From: Clostridia bacterium
GTDB lineage: Bacteria; Bacillota; Clostridia; Oscillospirales; CAG-272
Length of the DNA stretch: 64,000 nucleotides
Direction of reading: 5' to 3'
Assembly (NCBI GenBank): GCA_017481595.1
Contig: JAFUOY010000013.1
Location: forward strand, 1-64,000
The position numbers and the translations under genes were made by a program. How positions within the stretch are numbered: the stretch's first letter is position 1; each line of letters starts with the position of its first letter. The notes beneath the pieces were generated by a model. It saw only the letters and a program-made list of their open reading frames with translations, was not told the DNA's origin and did no database searches. Positions 46,104 to 53,620 of this stretch are shown here, in pieces.

Positions 46104-46631
46104 ATGAACGTAAGGCTGATCAAATTAACGAAGGAATATTATATGCAGCTGTCGGAAATGATTGACGAATGGAAAAAGGACATTGAGGAAAACGATACAA
46201 ATAGTTCTCCCAATGCCATATTTAAAAACGACTATCACGATTTTGATCACTATCTTGATAATTTGGAAATAAAGGAACCAAAGGATGGTAAGGTTCCCGA
46301 TTCTGTATTTTTCTTGCTGGATACTGAAAGAAATATTTTACTTGGCGCTATCAATATCAGACATTATCTGAATGACTATTTGTTAAATTACGGCGGACAT
46401 ATCGGTGACGGTATAAGACCGTCCGAAAGAAGAAAGGGCTACGCTACGGAAATGATTCGCTTAGCGCTATATGAATGTAAAAAATTAGGCATTGACAGGG
46501 TGCTTATGGTGTGCAATAAATCAAACGTAGCATCTGCCAAAACCATTATAAAAAACGGCGGAGTATTGGAAAACGAATTTACAGGCGATAACGGAAAAAC
46601 CTTACAAAGATATTGGATAGAAATAGAATAA
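46104..46631 (+). CDS. GNAT-family N-acetyltransferase
   Basis: This 175-residue enzyme transfers an acyl group from CoA to an amine. The acetyl-CoA loop is visible as RPSERRKGYATEMIRLAL (about 110-127), followed by VCNKSNVASAKTIIKNGG, the typical last helix of the fold. The N-terminal part contains SEMIDEWKKDIEEND. The substrate is not predictable. TTGGAGGT precedes the ATG. It is a single gene convergent with the MATE transporter gene. Confidence 0.9.
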   Translation: MNVRLIKLTKEYYMQLSEMIDEWKKDIEENDTNSSPNAIFKNDYHDFDHYLDNLEIKEPKDGKVPDSVFFLLDTERNILLGAINIRHYLNDYLLNYGGHIGDGIRPSERRKGYATEMIRLALYECKKLGIDRVLMVCNKSNVASAKTIIKNGGVLENEFTGDNGKTLQRYWIEIE

Positions 46632-46640
46632 TAAAAAGAG

Positions 46641-46670
46641 ACACCCCACGGAAAAACTGCCGTGGGGTGT
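46641..46670. terminator. bidirectional terminator
   Basis: ACACCCCACGG and CCGTGGGGTGT form an 11-bp stem with an 8-nt loop, with T-runs on both strands. Confidence 0.9.
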
Positions 46671-46691
46671 TTGCTTTGATTTTAAAATCCG

Positions 46692-48059
46692 TTATATGCT
46701 TTGCTTCATTCTCAGATTTGCCTTTTTCATAGTTTTTATAAAGAAAATAAGGCTGAGAATAAATGAAACGATTTCCGCAATGGGGAAGGAGAGCCACACC
46801 GTGTCCACGTTGCCCGAAAGGGAAAGAAGAAACGCCACGGGCAAAAGAACGATAAGCTGTCTGCTTACGGATACTATCATACTGATAATGGGGTTGCCAA
46901 TAGCCTGGAATACGGAGCCTGCAATAATGTTAAAGCCCGCAAGGATAAAGTGGGATGCAATTATCCTTAACGCCGTAGCGCCGATGGACAACATATTTTC
47001 CGACGCGTTGAACATTGAAAGTAAGGTGCGCGGCAAAATCTGGAACGCGGCAAAGCCTACTATCATAATTATAACCGCGGTAATTACTGTGGTTCTTACG
47101 GTGCTGTTTACTCTTTCTGACTTTTTTGCGCCGTAATTATAGGAAATTATGGGCACCATTGCGTTATTCAAGCCGAATACGGGCATAAATACGAAGCTTT
47201 GCAGCTTGAAATAAGCGCCGAAAACCGCAGTTGCCGTAGAGGTAAGTCCCATTAAAATGGTGTTCATACCGAAGGTCATTACCGAGCCTATGGATTGCAT
47301 TACAATGGAAGGAAAGCCCACGCGGTATATTTCCTTGACTATGCGGCCGTTAAATCGAATGTCCTTGACTCTCAGCTTTATTTCCTTGTTGTATTTCAAG
47401 GTAAAGAAAATACCGAACAAAGAGCCGATTATCTGACCGATAACCGTAGCTATAGCCGCGCCCGCAACGCCCATCTCGGGTAAGCCAAACCAACCAAAGA
47501 TAAGTATGGGGTCAAGAATAATATTTACAACCGCGCCCACTATCTGAGTTATCATTGACAAGGTGGTTTTTGCCGTTGATTGCAAAAGCTTTTCAAAGCA
47601 AAGCTGAGCAAACAATCCAAAGGAACCGATAAGGCAGATGCGCGTGTAGGAAATGCCCATTTCGATTATCTCGGGGGAGTCCGTCTGCGCCTCAAAGAAG
47701 GGGCGAAGGATAAGAGTGCCGACTATTGCAAAGAACAAATAGTTGCAAATTGATAAAAATATACCCGTATTTGCCGCCTGATCCGCCGTGCGCTGATCCT
47801 TTGCTCCCAAGGAACGGGAGATAAGGGTGTTGATACCGACGCAGCTACCAAGACCGAAGGCAAGCATCAAGGTCTGTAAGGGGAATGCAAGGGACACCGC
47901 GGTCAATGCATCCTCGCTGATCTCCGAAACGAATATACTGTCCACAATGTTGTAAAGTGCCTGTACAAGCATGGATACCATCATTGGTATCGCCATTGAA
48001 AAGAGCAGCTTACCCGTGGGGATGTAGCCCATTTTATTTTCTTTTATGTTTTGTTCCAT
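46692..48059 (-). CDS. MATE-family efflux transporter
   Basis: A multidrug or metabolite exporter driven by Na+ or H+. The 455-residue protein has 12 predicted membrane helices with the two-lobe MATE plan. Typical pieces are AIPMMVSMLVQALYNIVDSI in TM1, GLGSCVGINTLISRSLGA (about 76-93), GLPEMGVAGAAIATVIGQ and FVFMPVFGLNNAMVPIISYN in the second lobe. The acidic residue expected in TM1 is present as Asp in VDSIF. It is a single gene, and its start is at least 110 bp from the repeat remnant to the right. Confidence 0.93.
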   Translation of the reverse strand: MEQNIKENKMGYIPTGKLLFSMAIPMMVSMLVQALYNIVDSIFVSEISEDALTAVSLAFPLQTLMLAFGLGSCVGINTLISRSLGAKDQRTADQAANTGIFLSICNYLFFAIVGTLILRPFFEAQTDSPEIIEMGISYTRICLIGSFGLFAQLCFEKLLQSTAKTTLSMITQIVGAVVNIILDPILIFGWFGLPEMGVAGAAIATVIGQIIGSLFGIFFTLKYNKEIKLRVKDIRFNGRIVKEIYRVGFPSIVMQSIGSVMTFGMNTILMGLTSTATAVFGAYFKLQSFVFMPVFGLNNAMVPIISYNYGAKKSERVNSTVRTTVITAVIIMIVGFAAFQILPRTLLSMFNASENMLSIGATALRIIASHFILAGFNIIAGSVFQAIGNPIISMIVSVSRQLIVLLPVAFLLSLSGNVDTVWLSFPIAEIVSFILSLIFFIKTMKKANLRMKQSI

Positions 48060-48171
48060 TTTTCACATCCGTCTTTTTATGTAAAGTAATATTTCCGAAG
48101 AATAATACTACCACATTACGCTAAAAAAGTCAACCGTAATTCAAAATCCGTCATTAAACATCATATTTCGG

Positions 48172-48206
48172 TTATCTTTTGTTAATAAAGTTGGTAAATA
48201 TAGTTT
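48172..48206 (-). repeat. direct repeat copy 1: duplicated 3' end of the flavoprotein gene
   Basis: This 35-bp sequence matches 48385-48419 at 33 positions. Read on the minus strand it encodes TIFTNFINKR and a stop, the same ten residues that end the flavoprotein. Both differences are third-base synonymous changes. Separated from the other copy by 178 bp. Confidence 0.9.
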
Positions 48207-48384
48207 CATAGCCTCCATCTTTGAGGGAGGGGTGAACGAAGGCAAATCAACACGGTGTGTTAATTTGTCGAGTGTGTAACCAAAACAAGGAGTGTCGAAG
48301 CCGAGTGTATCGAGGCACGCGAGACGACTATGTTTTGGGAAGGGCAATCCACGTAAGTGGTGGAAGGAGTCTTGGAGCGATACT
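48207..48384. mobile_element. 178-bp structured insert between direct repeats
   Basis: The insert contains several possible stems, for example CCTCCATCTTTGAGGGAGG (48211-48229), CAAATCAACAC...GTGTTAATTTG (48244-48269) and CCAAAACA...TGTTTTGG (48280-48338). It has no coding capacity. Because the flanking repeats regenerate the gene end, it looks either like a scar of an element that integrated at a gene 3' end or like a small non-autonomous element (inference). Confidence 0.55.
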
Positions 48385-48419
48385 TTATCTCTTGTTAATA
48401 AAATTGGTAAATATAGTTT
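48385..48419 (-). repeat. direct repeat copy 2: functional 3' end of the flavoprotein gene
   Basis: This is the 35-bp partner of 48172-48206 and provides the actual last ten codons and TAA stop. Confidence 0.9.
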
Positions 48420-49026
48420 GCTCCTTTTCGGGAAGCTCTACTCCCATTTTCTTTCCCGCTTCAATGCATTTGAGGAAGTAAGCCATATTTTTGCCAAGGA
48501 TATGCATTGTCTGTACACCCTCCTCGTCCTCGTAAACCTGCTCAGCCCTTGCGCCGTGAGCCATGTTCCAATATCTTGAGGAAATAACGGGCATTTGCGA
48601 AATGGTAAGATACTTGTTCATCTGGTCAAAGGCGGCGGTAGTGCCTCCGCGTCTTGCAACGGTGATACAAGCGGCAGGCTTAAGATAAAACGCCTTGCCG
48701 CCGTTTCCACAGGACTCCGAGTAGAAAAGTCTGTCCATAAAGGACGCCATATTTCCTGAAGGGGCGGCATAATGCACGGGAGTACCGAAAACAAATCCGT
48801 CCGCCTCATATGCTTTTTCTCTCGCTATGTTTACCGCGTCGTTGTATACGCATTTCTTTAATTTAATACATCCCTTGCAGGCAACGCAACCCCCAATGGG
48901 AGTATTGCCTATCCAGAATATCTCCGTGTCAATTCCGTTTTCGTTAAGTGCTTTTGCCACCTCAGAAAGAGCAGTATATGTGCAGCCCTTCTCGTGTGGA
49001 CTTCCGTTTATAAGTAAAACCTTCAT
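48385..49026 (-). CDS. flavodoxin-fold NAD(P)H-dependent reductase, iron-sulfur flavoprotein type
   Basis: The 213-residue protein begins KVLLINGSPHEKGCTYTAL, the FMN phosphate loop of the NADPH-dependent FMN reductase family. It has a cysteine group CVACKGCIKLKKC (about 48-60), as in iron-sulfur flavoproteins, then FGTPVHYAAPSGNMASFMDR. It probably moves electrons between FMN and a 4Fe-4S cluster in anaerobic redox or oxidative stress defence. AAGGAGATAG precedes the start. The last ten codons are duplicated beyond the gene by an insertion event. Confidence 0.9.
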   Translation of the reverse strand: MKVLLINGSPHEKGCTYTALSEVAKALNENGIDTEIFWIGNTPIGGCVACKGCIKLKKCVYNDAVNIAREKAYEADGFVFGTPVHYAAPSGNMASFMDRLFYSESCGNGGKAFYLKPAACITVARRGGTTAAFDQMNKYLTISQMPVISSRYWNMAHGARAEQVYEDEEGVQTMHILGKNMAYFLKCIEAGKKMGVELPEKEQTIFTNFINKR

Positions 49027-49178
49027 AATCTATCTCCTTTTTATACTATGCTTTATAAATATGCATTTTGTTATATTTTATCATAGATATTTTCATTTTA
49101 CAACATAAAAAAAGCAAACTAAATGGTGCGTATTCTAAAGGACAGTTTTACCTACCGACAGAAAACAAAATTCGTCGA

Positions 49179-49207
49179 TTGACTTTTTGTGGTTTTTGTC
49201 TTATAAT
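49179..49207 (+). promoter_or_regulatory. promoter of the DUF2185 gene
   Basis: TTGACT, 17 bp and perfect TATAAT, about 50 bp before the ATG. The rest of 49027-49178 holds nothing I recognise. Confidence 0.7.
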
Positions 49208-49257
49208 AGAAATACAGATATATGATAAATAAACATCTATAAGGAAGGATTCGGTTT

Positions 49258-49653
49258 ATGGGATTATTTGATATATTTAAAAAGAAAGATGAGTTCATTA
49301 AAATAGAAATTAAAAAGTTAATTGAATGGAATGAGCCTAATGGAGAGGGATGTTTTGCTTCGGATAGAATAACAAAAGGTGGCTTCAAGGTTGGATATAT
49401 GTATAGGGAAGAGCCTGACGAAGGGAGCCCTGATAGCGGGTGGCGATTTTTGGCAGGAGACGAGGATGATTCATATATCAACGATCCCAATAATTTGCAT
49501 CTGTTTGCTATCAACACAATCTGCAATTATGATAAAGATATTATTCCATACTTAAAATCTGAAGTTGGAAGTGCTTATATTAGAATAAGTAGCGATAAAT
49601 TCCAAATTGATGACGGAAGTAAAGAGATATTAATTGAGAAACAAAATAGATAA
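49258..49653 (+). CDS. DUF2185 / Imm33-like protein
   Basis: The 131-residue protein matches the DUF2185 pattern: CFASDRITKGGFKVGYMYRE, then DSGWRFLAGDEDDSYINDPN and HLFAINTICNYD, ending with RISSDKFQIDD. The family is related to immunity protein Imm33 of polymorphic toxin systems, so it may protect against a toxin. No toxin gene is beside it, however, and many members occur alone. The gene is AT-rich compared with its neighbours (many AAA, ATA and TTA codons), suggesting recent acquisition. It has its own promoter and a terminator. Confidence 0.8.
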   Translation: MGLFDIFKKKDEFIKIEIKKLIEWNEPNGEGCFASDRITKGGFKVGYMYREEPDEGSPDSGWRFLAGDEDDSYINDPNNLHLFAINTICNYDKDIIPYLKSEVGSAYIRISSDKFQIDDGSKEILIEKQNR

Positions 49654-49694
49654 ATTCCGATTTATTAAAAGTATTGGTATGCCGATTGTTGAAA

Positions 49695-49726
49695 GCCTCC
49701 CTTTGCACAAGGGAGCCTTTTTGTAA
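49695..49726 (+). terminator. terminator after the DUF2185 gene
   Basis: CTCCCTT and AAGGGAG form the core stem inside AAAG/CTTT ends, followed by TTTTTG. It directly adjoins repeat element copy 2, as terminator 7743-7775 adjoins copy 1. Confidence 0.75.
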
Positions 49727-49810
49727 GACGAAAACCCCGCCATAGTGGCGGGGTTCAAAAGAGGTTAACCGGTGAATCGAAAAAAGGACACAAGAGAAGA
49801 ATGCGAAAAA

Positions 49811-49980
49811 AGCCTTCCCCAGCGGGGGATGGCCCAGGCCAGCCTCTCTTGACGCTTTGCGTCAATTCACCTTCAGGTGGATGCGAAGCAGACGGATGAG
49901 GTGTTTCTAAAAATCAACAAACTAAAAGAACATACTCATCCACCACTAATGTGGTCCCCCTTCCCTTTCTTAGGGAAGGC
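49811..49980. repeat. inverted REP pair, family C, inside element copy 2
   Basis: The left unit begins GCCTTCCCCAGCGGGGGA and ends GACGGATGAGG. The right unit runs inverted from CTCATCCACCAC to CCCTTTCTTAGGGAAGGC, and an AT-rich centre of about 33 bp lies between them. It occupies the same place in the element as the unrelated family B pair does in copy 1. Confidence 0.75.
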
Positions 49981-49988
49981 ATAGATAA

Positions 49989-50114
49989 GACCTATTTACG
50001 GGTAGCAAGCAACAAATGCATGGCTGACAGGTCAATAAAAGACGCACCCCAGCGTAGCCTGTAGTATTAGGGCTATGCCCGAAACTGAAATACCCCCCGT
50101 TTTACGGGGGGTAT
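49989..50114 (+). ncRNA. conserved structured RNA-like block, copy 2 (possible HEARO/omega-RNA relative)
   Basis: It shares with 8062-8191 the words GGGTAGCAAG, TGCATGGCTGACAGG, GCACCCCAGCGTAGCC, TATTAGGGCTATGCCCG and AAACTGAAATACC. The variable parts are short. Right-end hairpin arms are longer and perfect in this copy. Class assignment is from memory only. Confidence 0.35.
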
Positions 50115-50121
50115 TTATTTG

Positions 50122-50961
50122 TTATATACCTAAAGTATTCTTAAGATACTCACGGCTTACTCTTGCATCCTCAAAGGGATCGCCGTCGTACCAAGCGTCC
50201 TTTTCGTAAATTACGTACTCGATGTCGCTTTCCTTAACCGCGTCAAGAATGGGAGCAAAGTCCTGTACACCCTGACCGAGAGGCATAAACTTAAAGCCAT
50301 TGTCCTCCTTGGAGGGCTTTTCAGCCTTTATTTCGTTGCCGTTTTCGTCAATAAGCGCGTAAACGGGTCCGCCGCCCATCTGCTTAGCGTAGAAGTCCTT
50401 GAAGTGAACGATTCCGCTTCTCTTAGCGTATTTGTTTACGTATTTAACAGGGTCCTCACCGCCATATTTTACCCAACAAAGGTCAAGCTCTGTCATAAGA
50501 GCGGGAATGTCGGAGTAAAGACGGTCAATAATATACTCGCCGTTTACCGTTTCATACTCGAAATCATGGTTGTGATAGCAAAGAGCGATTCCGTTGTCGG
50601 CAAGAAGCTTCTGTACCTTTCTCATATTGGTAAGGAACTCCTGATATCTTGCCTCGTCGTGGAATACTGCCTTGTCCATCCACGGAACAGCGCTGTACTT
50701 GATGCCGAGAGTTTTTACAAACTTTATAAAGTCCTCAGCTCCGTCGGAAAGATATGGATCAAGGCTCTGATGCATTGAAACCGCCTTAAGCTCGTATTTA
50801 TCAAGAATGGACTTTATTTCCTCTGCGCTCTTGTCATAGAAGCCTGCAAACTCAACGTAATCGTAGCCCATTTCCTTAACTCTTTTAAGAGTCGCGTCCA
50901 TGTCCTTTGCAAGCTCGTCACGGAGAGAATAAAGCTGAATACCTACTTTCAAATCCTTCAT
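50122..50961 (-). CDS. sugar phosphate isomerase/epimerase (xylose isomerase-like TIM barrel)
   Basis: This is a cytoplasmic sugar-modifying enzyme. The 279 residues show KVGIQLYSLRDEL at the start, YDYVEFAGFYD, AVSMHQSL, LCYHNHDFEYE (about 126-136, metal ligands), ELDLCWVKYGG and HFKDFY near the C-terminus. This is the pattern of the IolE/hydroxypyruvate-isomerase-like AP-endonuclease-2 superfamily. It follows the dehydrogenase gene with one base between, and this pair is common in inositol or rare-sugar pathways. The substrate is not determined. Confidence 0.92.
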   Translation of the reverse strand: MKDLKVGIQLYSLRDELAKDMDATLKRVKEMGYDYVEFAGFYDKSAEEIKSILDKYELKAVSMHQSLDPYLSDGAEDFIKFVKTLGIKYSAVPWMDKAVFHDEARYQEFLTNMRKVQKLLADNGIALCYHNHDFEYETVNGEYIIDRLYSDIPALMTELDLCWVKYGGEDPVKYVNKYAKRSGIVHFKDFYAKQMGGGPVYALIDENGNEIKAEKPSKEDNGFKFMPLGQGVQDFAPILDAVKESDIEYVIYEKDAWYDGDPFEDARVSREYLKNTLGI

Positions 50962-50962
50962 A

Positions 50963-52126
50963 TTACACCTCGGGAATATCTATTGTAAGCTCCTTGCCGC
51001 ACTTAGCGGAGTTTACAATACCGTCGATAATAGCCTGGTTGATGATGATCTGCTCTGTGGGAACAGGGGACTTGCCGCCTGTGATAATAGCGTCAAGGAA
51101 GGAACGAACCTTCAAATAGAAGCAATCTCCGTCGGGAAGCAAGGGAATTTCTGTGCATACCTGGGAGCCTGCCATTTCGCTATACACCTTCATAGGACCG
51201 CCAACTGAACCGTTCCAGCACTCTGTGGAGGGGATACGGAGGGAAGCCTTCTTACCCATAATGATGGTGTCACCGGGGGTGTCAAGGTTCATAGCCCAAG
51301 CGATACGGAAGTCGAGAATGATTCCGCCCTCAAGACGGATAAAGCCTGCCGCAAAGTCCTCAACCTCGAACTTTTCTGCATATTCGGGATGCCAAGGATA
51401 GTTTTTGGGGTCTACACCAAAGAAATTGGATGTATAGCCTGTAACTGTAAGGGGCTTGGGATAGCCGATCGCGTTAAGAACCATATCAAGGGAGTAGCAT
51501 CCGATATCACCCATAGCGCCGATACCTGCGGTCTGATCCTCAATAAAGGATGTGCCGAAGGGTGTGGGAATACCGCGTCTGCGTCCGCCGCCTGTCTGGA
51601 TGTAGTAGATCTCACCGAGAACGCCTGACTCAACGATCTCCTTAACCTTCTTCATGTTGGGATTCATTCTGGGCTGGAATCCGATGGAAAGGATCTTACC
51701 GCTTTCCTTTTCAGCCTTACGCATTTCAACCGCTTCCTCAAGTGTTACGCACATGGGCTTTTCACAAAGAACGTGAACGCCGTGCTTAAGCGCGTAAATG
51801 GAGCATTCTGCGTGTGTTCTGTTGTATGTACATACGGAAACCGCGTCAAGATCGGGCTCAGCGTCAATAAGCTCCTTGTGAGAAAGGTAGCATCTTGCGT
51901 CTGTAAGCTCCCATTTCTCAGCAAACTTTTCTGCCTTACCGGGAATAAGGTCTGCAAGGGCAACGACCTCAACGTCCTCCATCATTTTATACTTCTGTGC
52001 GTGCGCGTCAGCGATCCAGCCTGTACCGATAATACCAACCTTAAGCTTTCTGTCTGATTTCGCATTTTCCTGTGTAGGGGCATTCTTGAATTCATCAAGT
52101 ATGCTCTGAGTATCCTTTTTACTCAT
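50963..52126 (-). CDS. Gfo/Idh/MocA-family oxidoreductase
   Basis: An NAD(P)-dependent dehydrogenase of sugars or inositols. The start at 52126 follows GGAGGATACC; a longer frame to 52174 lacks a site. The ~387 residues begin with an unusual ~28-residue extension, then the Rossmann motif KVGIIGTGWIADAHAQKY, the VCEKPM motif (cofactor and catalytic Lys), and the C-terminal alpha/beta domain with the D-x3-H-type region GDIGCYSLDMVLNAIG, where a Cys-Tyr pair replaces the usual His position. It is cotranscribed with the isomerase gene, so the two probably act on the same sugar. Confidence 0.92.
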   Translation of the reverse strand: MSKKDTQSILDEFKNAPTQENAKSDRKLKVGIIGTGWIADAHAQKYKMMEDVEVVALADLIPGKAEKFAEKWELTDARCYLSHKELIDAEPDLDAVSVCTYNRTHAECSIYALKHGVHVLCEKPMCVTLEEAVEMRKAEKESGKILSIGFQPRMNPNMKKVKEIVESGVLGEIYYIQTGGGRRRGIPTPFGTSFIEDQTAGIGAMGDIGCYSLDMVLNAIGYPKPLTVTGYTSNFFGVDPKNYPWHPEYAEKFEVEDFAAGFIRLEGGIILDFRIAWAMNLDTPGDTIIMGKKASLRIPSTECWNGSVGGPMKVYSEMAGSQVCTEIPLLPDGDCFYLKVRSFLDAIITGGKSPVPTEQIIINQAIIDGIVNSAKCGKELTIDIPEV

Positions 52127-52273
52127 AATAGGTATCCTCCGTAAAAAATATATTGGATAAGTCAATTTTAACATTTATATTTCAATAATTCAATAGAATA
52201 AGTACAAAAAAACTTTCACTACGTGAAAAAATGTGATATAATTATTAAAATAACGAATTTGTCGGAGGATTTT

Positions 52274-53134
52274 ATGAAAATAAAGGAGTCAAGAGCCTTA
52301 AGCTTTACAGTCGTTACCCTTGTCTACGCCCTTTGTGTGATCGTGGGAGTTGGACAGTACGGATATTTACCCTATTCCACCTTTGTTAATTTGCTTATTG
52401 CCGATACTGCGGCGACGGTTTGCTGCTTTATCTTCAGCCTTGTTTTTAAAAATTCTTCGGTTTACGATCCTTATTGGAGCGTTGCCCCTATAGTGATCGT
52501 TATTGCCTTTGCAATAAGGGACGGTCTTACCGCCCTTGGCGTGCTTATGCTTATTGCCGTTTGCTTCTGGGGAGTGCGTCTTACCGCCAACTGGGCGTAC
52601 ACCTTTAAGGGCCTTTGCCATCAGGATTGGCGCTACACAATGCTTAAGGAAAAAACGGGCAAATTCTATCCCTTGATAAATTTTGTGGGAATACACTATG
52701 TACCCACCTTGGTTGTGTACGGATGTATGCTTCCCGTGGTGGCAGTTATAGAAAACAAGGCGCAGATCAATATTTTCAGCGTTATCTTCGTTTGTGTATC
52801 GCTTTTTGCCGCCATTTGGCAGGGGGTCAGCGATATTCAGATGCACAAATTCAGAAAAAACAAAAACGGTACATTTATCCGTAACGGATTTTGGAAGCAT
52901 TCACGCCACCCCAATTATTTGGGTGAGATCCTTATGTGGTGGGGAATAGGACTTTCCGCCCTTTGCGCAATGCCAAATCAATGGTATCTTATTTTTGGCG
53001 CTGTGGCAAATACGGCTTTGTTCCTCTTTGTCAGCATACCCATGGCGGACAAAAGGCAAAGCAGAAAGGAAGGCTTTGACCTTTACAAAAGGGAAACGAG
53101 AATGCTTCTTCCCATAAGGAGATTTAAAAAATGA
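52274..53134 (+). CDS. DUF1295 / steroid 5-alpha-reductase-like membrane protein
   Basis: The start at 52274 follows CGGAGGATT. The ~286-residue protein has seven or eight membrane helices and the family motifs YDPYWSVAPI (about 60), RLTANWAYTFKG and the C-terminal GFWKHSRHPNYLGEILMWWG, where conserved Arg, His and Tyr bind NADPH in related isoprenylcysteine methyltransferase and reductase proteins. The reaction in bacteria is unknown. It overlaps the phosphatase gene by 4 bp (ATGA) and begins the long cluster up to 57.5 kb. Confidence 0.9.
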   Translation: MKIKESRALSFTVVTLVYALCVIVGVGQYGYLPYSTFVNLLIADTAATVCCFIFSLVFKNSSVYDPYWSVAPIVIVIAFAIRDGLTALGVLMLIAVCFWGVRLTANWAYTFKGLCHQDWRYTMLKEKTGKFYPLINFVGIHYVPTLVVYGCMLPVVAVIENKAQINIFSVIFVCVSLFAAIWQGVSDIQMHKFRKNKNGTFIRNGFWKHSRHPNYLGEILMWWGIGLSALCAMPNQWYLIFGAVANTALFLFVSIPMADKRQSRKEGFDLYKRETRMLLPIRRFKK

Positions 53135-53601
53135 AAATAATGTTTGTCTGCCACGGCAACATATGCAGAAGCCCAATGGCGGAGTTTATAATGAAGCATC
53201 TTATAAAAGGTCGGGGGATGTGTGGCGATTTTACCGTTTGCTCCTCCGCTACAAGCACGGAGGAAATATGGGGAGACAGAGGCAATCCTATGTATCCACC
53301 TGCAAAAAGAGAGCTTCGTGCTCGAGGTATTCCATTTACTGAAAGGGAGGCGGTGCAGCTTAAAAGCAGCGACATTTCAAAATACGATCTTTTTATCGGT
53401 ATGGATAGCGCAAACATAAGAAATATGTACAGGATACTTGGCAAGGAAGCCGAGGGCAAGATCTTTAAGCTGCTTTCCTTTACGGGTAGCGACAGGGATG
53501 TAAGCGATCCTTGGTACAGTGACAGATTCGATATAGCCTACGAGGATATTTATAAGGGCTGCTGCGCCCTGCTTGAAGCGATCTTAAATAAAAAGCAATA
53601 A
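53131..53601 (+). CDS. low-molecular-weight protein-tyrosine phosphatase
   Basis: The 156-residue cytoplasmic enzyme has the CX5R phosphate loop VCHGNICRSPMAE (cysteine 7, arginine 13) near the N-terminus and the general-acid motif DPWYSDRF (about 130) near the C-terminus, both complete. Such phosphatases oppose tyrosine or arginine kinases, often in capsule or stress control. No kinase is beside it. Translationally coupled to the DUF1295 gene. Confidence 0.95.
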   Translation: MKIMFVCHGNICRSPMAEFIMKHLIKGRGMCGDFTVCSSATSTEEIWGDRGNPMYPPAKRELRARGIPFTEREAVQLKSSDISKYDLFIGMDSANIRNMYRILGKEAEGKIFKLLSFTGSDRDVSDPWYSDRFDIAYEDIYKGCCALLEAILNKKQ

Positions 53602-53620
53602 AACTTATAGGAGGGTAAAA

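Larger units (their letters stand above)
49727..50118. mobile_element. composite palindrome-ended element, copy 2 (probably non-autonomous)
   Basis: Homologous to 7782-8192. The left palindrome AACCCCGCCA-TAG-TGGCGGGGTT is perfect here (49733-49755). It is followed by a purine-rich stretch alignable with copy 1, an inverted REP pair of a different family (49811-49980), the conserved RNA-like block, and a perfect right hairpin ATACCCCCCGT-TTT-ACGGGGGGTAT (50090-50114). The right end lies 3-8 bp from the stop of the minus-strand gene at 50122. Confidence 0.6.

Noticed and set aside
48207..48384. Insert as a simple target-site-duplicating insertion sequence.
   Set aside because: A 35-bp duplication is far longer than usual transposon target duplications, and the insert has no transposase.
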